This document shows positions 8,440 through 16,702 of a stretch of 64,000 bases of DNA, in pieces. Positions within the stretch are counted from its first letter, which is position 1, and every line of letters begins with the position of its first letter. This DNA is from Anaerosporobacter mobilis DSM 15930 (GTDB lineage: Bacteria; Bacillota; Clostridia; Lachnospirales; Lachnospiraceae). The DNA lies in contig NZ_FRCP01000010.1 of assembly GCF_900142955.1 (NCBI RefSeq), positions 161,371 to 225,370 of the forward strand, given 5' to 3'. The notes under the pieces were generated by a model. That model was not told the DNA's origin. It was given only the letters and a program-made list of their open reading frames with translations, and ran no database searches. Both the position numbers and the translations under genes were made by a program.

Positions 8440-8515
8440 AAGGAGGAAGGAACCACATAAGTGATTATCAGCGTGGGATAATCGCTTAAGGTAGTGTGTT
8501 CCGATTATAAATATG
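8440..8515 (+). promoter_or_regulatory. Shine-Dalgarno separated from its start codon by a strong hairpin
   Basis: A perfect AAGGAGG lies at 8440-8446, but the start codon is at 8513. Between them is a hairpin: TAAGTGATTATC (8458-8469) pairs with GATAATCGCTTA (8477-8488) through 12 pairs including one G-U, around a 7-base loop. A lower stem pairs GGAA plus CACA (8449-8457, one bulged base) with TGTG plus TTCC (8495-8502). No other G-rich site precedes 8513. Folding leaves the AAGGAGG unpaired and brings it within about 12 bases of the AUG. Translation by a folded leader, possibly regulated, is inference. Confidence 0.65.
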
Positions 8516-9712
8516 GGAAAAGCGTTAATCATCGGTGCTGGTGGAGTTGCCAGCGTAGTAGTACATAAATGTTGCCAAAATTCAGAGGTATTCGAAGAAA
8601 TCTGTATCGCAAGTAGAACAAAATCAAAGTGCGATGCGTTAAAGGAAAAATTAGATGGTGGAAAGACAAAAATTACAACGGCACAGGTTGATGCGGATAA
8701 TGTAGAAGAATTAGTAGCATTAATTAACGAAGTAAAACCTGATCTTGTAATTAATGTAGCACTTCCATATCAAGATCTTACAATTATGGATGCATGTTTA
8801 GCTACTAAAGTAGATTATATGGATACTGCAAATTATGAGCCATTAGATACAGCCAAATTTGAATACAAGTGGCAATGGGACTATAGAGAACGTTTTGAAA
8901 AAGCAGGAATTACAGCTTTACTTGGTTGTGGCTTTGACCCAGGTGTAACTGGTGTATTCTCTGCGTATGCGATGAAACATTATTTTGATGAAATTCATGA
9001 AATCGATATCCTTGACTGTAATGGTGGAGATCATGGTTATCCATTCGCAACAAACTTCAATCCTGAAATCAACATTCGTGAAGTATCTGCTAAGGGTAGT
9101 TACTGGGAGAATGGTGAATGGGTTGAGACAGAGCCAATGGAAATCAAGAGAGTGTATAATTTTGACCAAGTTGGTGAGAAGGACATGTACCTTCTTCATC
9201 ATGAAGAATTAGAGTCTTTAGGAATTAATATTAAGGGAATTAAGAGAATTCGTTTCTTTATGACTTTCGGACAAAGCTACTTAACACACCTTAAGTGCCT
9301 TGAGAATGTAGGAATGACTTCAATCGAACCAATTGATTTCGAAGGCAAGAAGATTGTTCCATTACAATTCTTAAAAGCAGTTTTACCAGACCCTGCATCA
9401 TTAGGACCAAGAACAGTTGGTAAAACCAACATCGGTTGTATCTTCAAAGGTATGAAAGATGGACAAGAGAAGACTTACTATGTTTATAATGTATGTGATC
9501 ATCAGGAATGTTACAAAGAAGTTGGTTCACAAGCCATCTCCTATACAACAGGTGTTCCAGCAATGATCGGTGCTGCTATGGTTATGACCGGTAAATGGAA
9601 GAGACCAGGTGTATTCAACGTTGAGGAATTTGATCCAGATCCATTCATGGAAGCCTTGAATGAATATGGACTTCCTTGGATAGAAGATTTTAACCCAACA
9701 CTTGTGGACTAA
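8513..9712 (+). CDS. carboxynorspermidine synthase (carboxyspermidine dehydrogenase, CASDH)
   Basis: A 399-residue protein of the saccharopine dehydrogenase-like family. The N-terminal NAD(P)H Rossmann motif is G-A-G-G-V-A-S-V-V at about residues 8-16, followed by I-A-S-R-T at about 32-36. The overall sequence fits the carboxynorspermidine/carboxyspermidine dehydrogenase branch rather than lysine synthesis, and the downstream gene is the matching decarboxylase. The enzyme condenses aspartate semialdehyde with putrescine (or diaminopropane) and reduces the product to carboxyspermidine (or carboxynorspermidine), a route independent of decarboxylated SAM. The start ATG has no adjacent ribosome binding site; see the leader hairpin entry. 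Confidence 0.92.
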   Translation: MGKALIIGAGGVASVVVHKCCQNSEVFEEICIASRTKSKCDALKEKLDGGKTKITTAQVDADNVEELVALINEVKPDLVINVALPYQDLTIMDACLATKVDYMDTANYEPLDTAKFEYKWQWDYRERFEKAGITALLGCGFDPGVTGVFSAYAMKHYFDEIHEIDILDCNGGDHGYPFATNFNPEINIREVSAKGSYWENGEWVETEPMEIKRVYNFDQVGEKDMYLLHHEELESLGINIKGIKRIRFFMTFGQSYLTHLKCLENVGMTSIEPIDFEGKKIVPLQFLKAVLPDPASLGPRTVGKTNIGCIFKGMKDGQEKTYYVYNVCDHQECYKEVGSQAISYTTGVPAMIGAAMVMTGKWKRPGVFNVEEFDPDPFMEALNEYGLPWIEDFNPTLVD

Positions 9713-9727
9713 TGAGCGGGGGGACGC

Positions 9728-9866
9728 AAAACTCTTTATAGGTGCAACAAGGTTTCTTAAGCTAACATATGATATCACGAAACATGCTACGTACCTAAGT
9801 ACTACGCTATCATTTCTTAGATATCATATGTCAGTTAAGAAACCAGTGTTACGTTTTAAGAGTTCT
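9728..9866. repeat. large interrupted inverted repeat between CASDH and nspC genes
   Basis: Several nested complementary pairs share one centre: AACTCTT 9730-9736 with 9858-9864; AACA 9746-9749 with 9847-9850; GGTTTCTTAA 9751-9760 with 9835-9844; CATATGATATC 9766-9776 with 9820-9830. A small GTAC/GTAC hairpin lies in the apical loop (9791-9802). More than 30 pairs would form in RNA. It fills much of the 301-base gap between the two genes; the rest of that gap holds only a minor ACCTT/AAGGT hairpin near 9937-9952. No U-run follows. It could be a structured regulatory RNA, a processing site, or a decayed miniature element. Confidence 0.6.
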
Positions 9867-10013
9867 GCTGTTTACTCGTGTAGTGAATAATATGGGATTT
9901 ATAGATGTTTGGGAAGCGACTTCTTAGGACTATGACCTTTTTAGAAGGTAATATAGGTTCTCATATAATGGATGTAATTATTATATATAGAGAGAGATAA
10001 GAAAGAGGATTTC

Positions 10014-11222
10014 ATGAATCAATTTATTAAAGAAAGAGATGTTGTAATTTATGAGGGAATAGAGATTCCTTTAGATATCATTAAACAGTTTCCAACTCCT
10101 TCTTATGTTGTGTTTGAAGAACTTGTTGAGCGTAATGCTCAGATTCTAGAGGGGGTTATTAAGAGAACAGGTTGTAAGATACTATTGGCGCAGAAAGCTT
10201 TCTCTATGTTTTCGGTATACCCGTTATTAGCCAAGTATCTAAGTGGTACGACGGCAAGTGGATTATTCGAAGCTAAGCTTGGAAGAGAAGAGTTTGGTAA
10301 AGAAGTTCACATCTATTCTCCTGCTTACAAGGAGGAAGAATTTGATGAGATCCTAAGTATCAGCGATCATATTGTGTTTAACTCTATTGAACAGTGGACA
10401 ACTTTCAAAAATCGAGTAAAGGCTGTGGATAAACACGTATCATGCGGACTGCGAATTAACCCGGAATATTCTGAAGTGGGTGTTGATTTATACAATCCAT
10501 GTTTTGAATATTCTAGATTTGGTGTTACCCTTAAGCGATTAGAAGAAGAAGTTGAGAAAAATCCAGATGCGCTAGAAGGGTTAGAGGGATTTCATTTCCA
10601 TGCGATGTGTGAACAGGGCTCTGAGGTATTAGAGCGTGTTCTTAAGGCCGTGGAAGAGAAGTTCTCGCCGTATATGAGGCGGCTAAGATGGATTAATTTC
10701 GGTGGTGGGCATCATATTACAAAACAGGATTATAATATCCAGTTATTAGAGAAACTGATTGTACATACGAAAGAAACGTATGGAGTAGAAGTATATCTTG
10801 AACCTGGAGAAGCGGTTGGAATTGATACAGGAGTATTGGTTACGAAAGTACTTGATTTTGTACAGAATGGAATGGATATCGCATTGCTAGATACCTCAGC
10901 AGCGTGCCATATGCCCGATGTACTAGAGATGCCATACCGTCCACAAATTATAGGTGCAGACGAACCTAGAAAATTAAAATATACGTATCGTTTGTCTAGC
11001 TCAACATGTCTGTCAGGAGATGTAATTGGAGATTATTCTTTTGATGAGCCCTTGCATAAGGGGGATAGGCTTTTGTTCTGCGATATGTCCCACTATTCCA
11101 TGGTTAAAAATAATACGTTCAATGGCATTAATTTGCCTTCAATTGTATTGTATAGCAGAGAAAGAGGAATAGAAGTTATTAAAACCTTTGGTTACGAGGA
11201 CTTTAAGGGAAGGTTATCATAG
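10014..11222 (+). CDS. nspC: carboxynorspermidine decarboxylase (CANSDC)
   Basis: A 402-residue PLP enzyme of the alanine racemase-fold (type III) decarboxylases. The PLP lysine is about K61 in I-L-L-A-Q-K-A-F-S-M. Further family motifs are F-H-F-H-A-M-C-E (about 190-197), the phosphate-binding N-F-G-G-G-H-H (about 221-227), the E-P-G-E-A-V-G block (about 263-269) and the C-L-S-G-D motif (about 330-334) that supplies the second-subunit catalytic residues. It decarboxylates carboxyspermidine/carboxynorspermidine made by the upstream enzyme. Ribosome binding site GAGG lies five bases before ATG 10014. It is the last gene of the cluster, followed by a strong terminator. Confidence 0.95.
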   Translation: MNQFIKERDVVIYEGIEIPLDIIKQFPTPSYVVFEELVERNAQILEGVIKRTGCKILLAQKAFSMFSVYPLLAKYLSGTTASGLFEAKLGREEFGKEVHIYSPAYKEEEFDEILSISDHIVFNSIEQWTTFKNRVKAVDKHVSCGLRINPEYSEVGVDLYNPCFEYSRFGVTLKRLEEEVEKNPDALEGLEGFHFHAMCEQGSEVLERVLKAVEEKFSPYMRRLRWINFGGGHHITKQDYNIQLLEKLIVHTKETYGVEVYLEPGEAVGIDTGVLVTKVLDFVQNGMDIALLDTSAACHMPDVLEMPYRPQIIGADEPRKLKYTYRLSSSTCLSGDVIGDYSFDEPLHKGDRLLFCDMSHYSMVKNNTFNGINLPSIVLYSRERGIEVIKTFGYEDFKGRLS

Positions 11223-11290
11223 GCGGGGGATTTTTAGTTTCTCACCATTACAAAGCGTTTTGCAATGGATTAGATTTGATTTAATAGGAA

Positions 11291-11342
11291 GGAGCTACTA
11301 CCAAGCTAACTCATTGTTAGTTTGGTAATAGCTCCTTTGTTT
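11291..11342 (+). terminator. Rho-independent terminator after nspC
   Basis: GGAGCTA and ACCAAGCTAAC pair with GTTAGTTTGGT and TAGCTCC in one long stem (11291-11335), with small internal loop, followed by TTTGTTT. It closes the polyamine cluster. Confidence 0.9.
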
Positions 11343-11395
11343 AATACATAGAAAAATCGTGAGTATGTTGAGTATGCTTTCTTTTGTTCATATGC

Positions 11396-11692
11396 CTATT
11401 GATCTTCAATTACATCATAACGCTCAAAGAATTTATCTTCTCCGCATACGATTCTATCACCAGCAGCTTCTGTAATAATATAATCACCATTCTTGATAAA
11501 AGAACGACCGCGTCGTGTATCAATATATGGACATACGACAGTACCGTCTTTACGAGTTAACGAAACTAGATTATCGGTCTTTATCCAACCGTTAACGACC
11601 ATTTTGCTCCATAATTCAAATCCATCTTCGATACCTTGATTCAGTTCATATTGGACTGCTTCTACAGGTAAACGAGTCCGTAGATACTTCAT
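11396..11692 (-). CDS. PGDYG-like small protein
   Basis: A 98-residue protein with the pattern of the PGDYG family: an initial P-V-E-A-V-Q-Y segment, a central I-K-N-G-D-Y-I-I-T-E block (about 66-75), and a final C-G-E-D-K-F-F-E-R-Y-D-V segment. Such proteins are common in phages and scattered in Firmicutes chromosomes; their function is unknown. The ribosome binding site AAAGGA precedes the ATG at about nine bases. No phage genes surround it here, so it is an isolated gene. The family call rests on pattern memory only. Confidence 0.55.
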   Translation of the reverse strand: MKYLRTRLPVEAVQYELNQGIEDGFELWSKMVVNGWIKTDNLVSLTRKDGTVVCPYIDTRRGRSFIKNGDYIITEAAGDRIVCGEDKFFERYDVIEDQ

Positions 11693-11828
11693 AAACTCAC
11701 GTCCTTTCTACTGCTATTTGATATATATTATACATGAATTCATAATGTATAACAATGGGACAGTAGAACCTAATGTCGACAATATATTTGTGTTTTAGCT
11801 CATTCCTTCAATTGCCTACTTTGATTTA

Positions 11829-12713
11829 TTAACCCTTCTTTTTTAAGAAGGATAATTTGGTTTCGGAAACAACAATGGAGATGAATATCAATATAAATCC
11901 TATTACAAGTCGTACAGTAAGTTTATCACCAAAGAATAATACAGAGAATAATACTCCGAATACAGATTCCAAGCTTAGAATTAAGGAAGCTGATGATGGA
12001 GGGGTGTATTTTTGACCGACATTTTGTAATAACAGTGCGGCTGCAGTTGCAAAGCAAACTAAGTATAAGATTCCAATAATTGAACCTGCCGGAATATCCG
12101 ATATCTTAGGAGCAGTCTCGAAGAGGAGAGTAACAACCAAGGAGAAGATGGCTGCGAAACCAAATTGCAAAATCGTTAAAAGAATAGCATCTCTACCTTG
12201 GGTTAGTTTGGCAACGGCAACCATATGTATAGCGAAGAAGAAACCGCCGAGTAGGGTGAGTAAATCACCAGTTCCGATTGTAAGGTTTTGTGTTAATGAT
12301 ACAAATCCAATTCCTGCAAAGCAAAGTAAAGCAGCAAGGAAATTATATCGGTCTGGGCGCGTATGGTTAACAAACCAATATAGGAATGGAACGACAACAC
12401 AATAGATTGCAGTTAAGAAAGCATTTTTACCCGGAGTGGTATTCGTTATACCGATTGTTTGGGAACAGTATGCAATGAATAAGAAGAAACCGATAATAGC
12501 ACCTGATACTAAGTAGTCCCTATTAATTAAGTGAAGTCTTTTGTGATAGATTACACTTAACAATAAGCAAGCAAGGAAAAACCGTACAGCTAAGAGCATA
12601 TTAGGTGGAAGTACGTCTACCGTGTTTTTTACAATAATAAAAGAACTACCCCATATTATAGCGGCCATAAAAAGAGCTAATCTTGCTAGTAGAGAAATGT
12701 TTTTTATTTTCAT
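11829..12713 (-). CDS. EamA/DMT family transporter
   Basis: A protein of about 294 residues with ten hydrophobic segments arranged as two EamA repeats of five. The N-terminal A-A-I-I-W-G-S-S-F-I-I-V-K and the V-R-F-F-L-A motif are typical of drug/metabolite exporters. The second repeat ends with the conserved A-L-L-L-Q-N-V-G-Q-K-Y region and E-S-V-F-G. I start it at ATG 12713 because AAAGGA lies eight bases upstream. An upstream TTG (12755) would add 14 residues but has no ribosome binding site. Substrate cannot be predicted. It is monocistronic and divergent from the chemoreceptor gene. Confidence 0.85.
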   Translation of the reverse strand: MKIKNISLLARLALFMAAIIWGSSFIIVKNTVDVLPPNMLLAVRFFLACLLLSVIYHKRLHLINRDYLVSGAIIGFFLFIAYCSQTIGITNTTPGKNAFLTAIYCVVVPFLYWFVNHTRPDRYNFLAALLCFAGIGFVSLTQNLTIGTGDLLTLLGGFFFAIHMVAVAKLTQGRDAILLTILQFGFAAIFSLVVTLLFETAPKISDIPAGSIIGILYLVCFATAAALLLQNVGQKYTPPSSASLILSLESVFGVLFSVLFFGDKLTVRLVIGFILIFISIVVSETKLSFLKKKG

Positions 12714-12915
12714 AGTGCACATCCTTTGTCTTTTTGTATAAGTAGCATTTAACAAGGTATTTACTTAATGCGTAATACTACAATAGTATAATCATATAAG
12801 AAACTCCCAGCTTCGTCTACAGCAAATTATCCATTTATTTTATTAACTAAAGTAATCAGTATATACAGCAAATAAGCATATGAAAATTATGATTGTTAGG
12901 TATTATTTGAAAGAA

Positions 12916-12944
12916 TTGACATCCGTATGATTCGACAATATAAT
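12916..12944 (+). promoter_or_regulatory. sigma-A type promoter for the chemoreceptor gene
   Basis: TTGACA at 12916-12921 and TATAAT at 12939-12944 are separated by exactly 17 bases, and both hexamers match the consensus. The chemoreceptor gene starts 53 bases downstream. Confidence 0.85.
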
Positions 12945-12997
12945 TAGCTCATTATGCTTCAAAAAACTAAACTTACAAATGGGGATGTGCAAGGATT

Positions 12998-15166
12998 ATG
13001 CTAAAAGAAAAGATGAGATATCTAAGTAATCGTGGACTACATCGGCAATCAGAGTCGGTGTTCGAAGGAATTTCCAATGGTAGAAAGAAAGCGTTAGATA
13101 ATTGGTTTAAGGATCAATGGAGGCAGATTGAGAGTATTGAGAAGTCATTGCGATCATCCTCAGATGAGCGGGAGGCTTTTGAAGAGATTATTGCAGATGT
13201 GCAAAATCGATACGAAGACTTTCTGGAAATATTCATCGTGGATGAGAAGGGGATTGCTATTGTATCTTCCTTTACTCCTCATAACGGTAAGGATTATAGT
13301 AGCTTTCCAAATTATGAAAAAGCAAAGAATAAGGAACGATATATGTATGGACCTTATTGCGACAAGATGACAGTAAGCATTCAAGCTGAGAATAAGTTAT
13401 TTGTTGATGAAGTGACCTTGATGTTTTCTTCTCCGTTTGAGAATAATGGTACGGACTATACTCTCTATGTAAGAATACTCAATGATGATATGTCTAATGT
13501 GATACAGGAAGAGGATACACATGTATATAAAGAATCAGGAGATAACTACCTCTTTATGATTCGGAATAATAGAGGAATATTGTCTGGAACTGCCATATCA
13601 AGAAGCAGATTCGAAGATCGGACATTTACTCATGGCGAGAATTTAAAAGATGGAGTTAAAACTTCGAGATGGGGAACGGTTCAGATTAAGGAACATACGG
13701 AGTTTGAGATACGTTTTACTGATCCGGCAACGAATGAACTTCATCCTGGAGTGCAAGCAACTATAGATAAAGGTGAAAACCTTGATTGTTGGCCGGGATA
13801 CCCAGACTATCGTCACATCTTAGTTGGTGGTAAGGGGACGAAAGTTATACCACCTTATTCCGATGAAGTATGGGGAATGATGTGCGAGGGGGATATTGCC
13901 GAGATTTATAAGTTTCATGGATTATCTAGAATTATGCCACTTAGTATGGCATTCATAACCGCTATTATTGCTGTAATTAGTTTGCTAGTGGGAGAATATC
14001 TTACAACTGCAATAACAGGGGTGATATATATAGGAGTTGTATCACTAGCTATGTACATATTAACCAAGAAGTTCATTGTTAAGCCTATTAATAACACAGT
14101 TAAAATTCTAAGAAATATAGCAGAAGGAGAGGGAGACCTTACCAAACGTGTAACAATTAATGCGCCAAATGAAATAGGTGAACTGGGCAGATGGTTTAAT
14201 AAGTTTATAAGCAATCAGATGTATATGATACGTCGAGTTGGGAATTCTGTTAGGTCAGAACAGCATGCTATAAAAAGGGTAACAAGAGCATCTAAGAAAA
14301 TAGAGGGAAGTATCGCTAGTATCGAAGATACGATTAATGTGTTAACAAATAATTCCATTGAGCAAAACACGCTGTTTCGTAATACACAGACAGAAGTATT
14401 AAAGATAGCAGATTCCTTCCAGAAAAACGAAGGACTTCAAACTATGATGAGAGAGATTCAAAGTAAGACTGCAAGTACTAGCGAGGCTGCTGATTCTGCC
14501 AAGGACGTAACGAAGCAGGTATTATTGTCTATTGATGAGTTGGAATCTGCTATGGGTAAGGCCGTAACAAGTATTGGTCAATTAGAAGAAAAATCACAAC
14601 AGATTACGAATATCGTAAGCACGATTGCAAGTATTAGTAATCAGACGAACCTCCTTGCATTAAATGCTTCGATTGAGGCAGCAAGAGCAGGAGATGCAGG
14701 TCGCGGATTTGCAGTTGTAGCAGAAGAAATTAAGAAGTTATCAACAGACACGCAAGAAGCAACCAAAGTGATTGAAGGATTGATATGTGCGATTCAAGAA
14801 GAAATCGGTGATACGAACTCTAATATCGAGGTGATTGATGAGAAAGTTAAAGTAAGCGTTAAGAGTACAAAAGAAAGTACGAAAGCAGTTGAACTGGTTG
14901 TTGACGTATCAAACAGTATAGCAACAATTCTAGATATTATGGAAGATGAGAATGCAGTCATAATGGAAGTTAGTAGTAGCATATCTGACATGGCTAGCAA
15001 GAGTGAAAGGAGCGTTCGGATTGGAGAAGAAAGCAATCAATTGGCGAAAGATAGGATTCAGGATATTATGAAACAAGTGGAGAAATTAAAGAAAGTTTTA
15101 GAGGGGTTAGAGTATTCCTCTAACGATTTAGATGAGATTGTTGGAGCGTTCCAAGTTACGTCTTAA
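12998..15166 (+). CDS. methyl-accepting chemotaxis protein
   Basis: A 722-residue chemoreceptor. Residues 1-310 form the sensor part, including a Cache/PAS-like stretch around residues 80-125 with G-K-D-Y-S-S-F-P. Two hydrophobic segments lie at about 312-331 and 337-356, followed by a HAMP domain (from about 360) and the signalling hairpin with tip N-Q-T-N-L-L-A-L-N-A-S-I-E-A-A-R-A-G near 545-562. Unlike usual receptors there is no N-terminal membrane anchor before the sensor, and a stop codon ten codons upstream of the ATG excludes an extension. Both membrane segments lie together between sensor and HAMP, which would leave the sensor in the cytoplasm. Ligand unknown. Confidence 0.92.
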   Translation: MLKEKMRYLSNRGLHRQSESVFEGISNGRKKALDNWFKDQWRQIESIEKSLRSSSDEREAFEEIIADVQNRYEDFLEIFIVDEKGIAIVSSFTPHNGKDYSSFPNYEKAKNKERYMYGPYCDKMTVSIQAENKLFVDEVTLMFSSPFENNGTDYTLYVRILNDDMSNVIQEEDTHVYKESGDNYLFMIRNNRGILSGTAISRSRFEDRTFTHGENLKDGVKTSRWGTVQIKEHTEFEIRFTDPATNELHPGVQATIDKGENLDCWPGYPDYRHILVGGKGTKVIPPYSDEVWGMMCEGDIAEIYKFHGLSRIMPLSMAFITAIIAVISLLVGEYLTTAITGVIYIGVVSLAMYILTKKFIVKPINNTVKILRNIAEGEGDLTKRVTINAPNEIGELGRWFNKFISNQMYMIRRVGNSVRSEQHAIKRVTRASKKIEGSIASIEDTINVLTNNSIEQNTLFRNTQTEVLKIADSFQKNEGLQTMMREIQSKTASTSEAADSAKDVTKQVLLSIDELESAMGKAVTSIGQLEEKSQQITNIVSTIASISNQTNLLALNASIEAARAGDAGRGFAVVAEEIKKLSTDTQEATKVIEGLICAIQEEIGDTNSNIEVIDEKVKVSVKSTKESTKAVELVVDVSNSIATILDIMEDENAVIMEVSSSISDMASKSERSVRIGEESNQLAKDRIQDIMKQVEKLKKVLEGLEYSSNDLDEIVGAFQVTS

Positions 15167-15182
15167 TTATATAATAAGCGTT

Positions 15183-15211
15183 GCATAAAATTCTTATAGT
15201 AAGCATAGATT
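15183..15211 (+). promoter_or_regulatory. candidate sigma-E type promoter for spoIIID
   Basis: GCATAAA at 15183-15189 and CATAGATT at 15204-15211 are spaced by 14 bases, resembling the mother-cell sigma-E pattern (CATA-rich -10 element). In Bacillus spoIIID is transcribed by sigma-E. The match is short, so confidence is limited. Confidence 0.4.
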
Positions 15212-15241
15212 GTAAAAACAAGGTTACTAGGGGGACTCCTC

Positions 15242-15502
15242 TTGAAAGGGTACATAGAAGAGCGAGCAGTCGATATAGCAAATTATATTATCGATTACAA
15301 TGCAACAGTAAGGCAAACCGCAAAGAAATTTGGGATTTCCAAATCAACGGTACATAAAGACGTAACGGAACGACTTCCATTCATTAATCGCGCTCTTGCC
15401 GAACGAGCACGTATTGTGCTTGATTTGAACAAGTCAGAGAGACATATTCGAGGTGGTCTTGCAACAAGAGAGAAATACCTACACAGAGTAGGAGAAAGAT
15501 AA
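15242..15502 (+). CDS. spoIIID: stage III sporulation transcriptional regulator SpoIIID
   Basis: An 86-residue DNA-binding protein closely resembling SpoIIID, the mother-cell regulator of sporulation. The helix-turn-helix is clear: V-R-Q-T-A-K-K-F-G-I-S-K-S-T-V-H-K-D at about residues 22-39, then E-R-L-P-F-I-N. The basic tail with R-H-I-R-G-G-L-A-T is also conserved and contacts DNA. The start is a TTG at 15242, supported by AGGGGG at 15229-15234 and by family alignment beginning Y-I-E-E-R. It indicates an endospore former. A weak hairpin with a T-rich tail follows at about 15508-15549. Confidence 0.95.
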   Translation: MKGYIEERAVDIANYIIDYNATVRQTAKKFGISKSTVHKDVTERLPFINRALAERARIVLDLNKSERHIRGGLATREKYLHRVGER

Positions 15503-15507
15503 TTTAT

Positions 15508-15549
15508 AAGAGCTATTGTACTAAGGGATCTTGGTATGATGGCTCTTTC
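15508..15549 (+). terminator. probable terminator after spoIIID
   Basis: AAGAGC (15508-15513) pairs with GCTCTT (15542-15547), followed by TCTT. The stem is short and the loop long, so this is moderate support only. Confidence 0.45.
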
Positions 15550-15711
15550 TTATGTATTAGTAAATTAGGTGTACCTTGACAAGGTGAGTGGTATGTTCCT
15601 ATAATGATAAAGTAACCTAGAATTAGTACTATAGACCTAAGTCGATGTTCTCCTCGATATCAAAAGAAATATTAGGGAGACGCGAAACCAGAATGCAGGA
15701 ATGGGGAAAGT

Positions 15712-16335
15712 ATGAGAACACTTGATGAAGTTGATAAGAGAGTAATAGAAGTTACGAGAGAACTGTTTTTACAACAGGGAATGCAGAAGACGGAGATGAA
15801 GCACATAGCAAAGCAGGCTGGCATAGGTAGGAGTACCTTATATCGGCATTTTGTCAGCAAGGAAGCCATATCCTTCTATATTGCCAAGGATATTATAGTT
15901 GAATTACATGAATTCTCAATTGAAGATCAAGTAACGGATAGTATGAAGGGATATGATAAGCTTGCATTGTATTTGAAAGCCATGGCTAAGACAATGATGG
16001 AAAATCCAGAGAAGGTTCGTTTTCTTGATGAATTTGACCAAGTATTTACGGATGTATACCCAGATAGTGAAGAAGCAGATGCGTATGTTTCCTTCAATAA
16101 TGTATATAGGAGTCCTGCTTTTAGTTACTATAATGAAGGGATAAGGGATGGAAGCATACAAAAAAACAAGGAATCTTTTGATGAGATAGATACGATACTA
16201 ATGCTGGTATGGGGATTAGCACAACGAGTAATACCAAGGGAGCAGCATTATATACAAGAGCATAACAGATCAGGTGCAGAATACTTTCAAGAATCGTTGA
16301 ATTTACTGTTGAAGCCTTTAAGGAATACTATTTGA
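15712..16335 (+). CDS. TetR/AcrR family transcriptional regulator
   Basis: A 207-residue regulator. The N-terminal TetR helix-turn-helix spans about residues 12-50 with M-K-H-I-A-K-Q-A-G-I-G-R-S-T-L-Y-R-H-F at about 24-42. The C-terminal ligand domain is all helical and unrecognised. GGGGAAA lies just before ATG 15712. There is no adjacent divergent target gene: spoIIID ends upstream and the rnf operon begins almost 500 bases downstream, so its regulon is unknown. A terminator follows at 16388-16411. Confidence 0.88.
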   Translation: MRTLDEVDKRVIEVTRELFLQQGMQKTEMKHIAKQAGIGRSTLYRHFVSKEAISFYIAKDIIVELHEFSIEDQVTDSMKGYDKLALYLKAMAKTMMENPEKVRFLDEFDQVFTDVYPDSEEADAYVSFNNVYRSPAFSYYNEGIRDGSIQKNKESFDEIDTILMLVWGLAQRVIPREQHYIQEHNRSGAEYFQESLNLLLKPLRNTI

Positions 16336-16387
16336 CACTTTTGGTAGAATATGATAGAATCTGTAATATAAGTGGGTACATATTGGA

Positions 16388-16411
16388 TTAGCTCTTTAAG
16401 GAGCTTTTTTA
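16388..16411 (+). terminator. Rho-independent terminator after TetR gene
   Basis: AGCTC (16390-16394) and GAGCT (16401-16405) form a short stem with a six-base loop, followed directly by a run of T. Confidence 0.75.
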
Positions 16412-16702
16412 TTAGCCTGACATGGGACACGTGTATCACTTTATGCTGTTCAACTTTATGTTCGTGAAATAGATAGTTATGAAGTATGGGTGCAACCGCC
16501 ACATTGTACAAAGACGTGTTTTTGTTACTATAAGAGAACAAGGAATAGAATTCGTAAAAAGTGCGTGTTATAACGATAATATGAGTCTTGTTTATTAGAT
16601 ATATTAATATTTAGTAGACAAGGCTCCTTTGTATGCGCTTTCAACAAAATGAAATAAATTATGACTTATTCCAACAAAACATTGCTAAATAAATAACATT
16701 TA

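Noticed and set aside
8461..8481. Six-codon GTG upstream frame after the AAGGAGG of the carboxynorspermidine synthase leader
   Set aside because: The spacing from AAGGAGG to the GTG is about 14 bases and the frame lies wholly in the hairpin. A leader peptide is possible but less economical than the folded-leader model.
9702..9890. Open frame of 62 codons after the carboxynorspermidine synthase gene
   Set aside because: It lies inside the large inverted repeat, has no ribosome binding site and resembles no protein. The open frame is a by-product of the repeat.
11396..11692. PGDYG-like gene as evidence of a prophage
   Set aside because: No other phage gene, integrase or attachment site is near; one small gene is not enough.
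16583..16626. Hairpin considered as a riboswitch of the rnf operon
   Set aside because: It lies upstream of the rnf promoter at 16703-16731, so it would not be on the rnf transcript. It may be a relic terminator.
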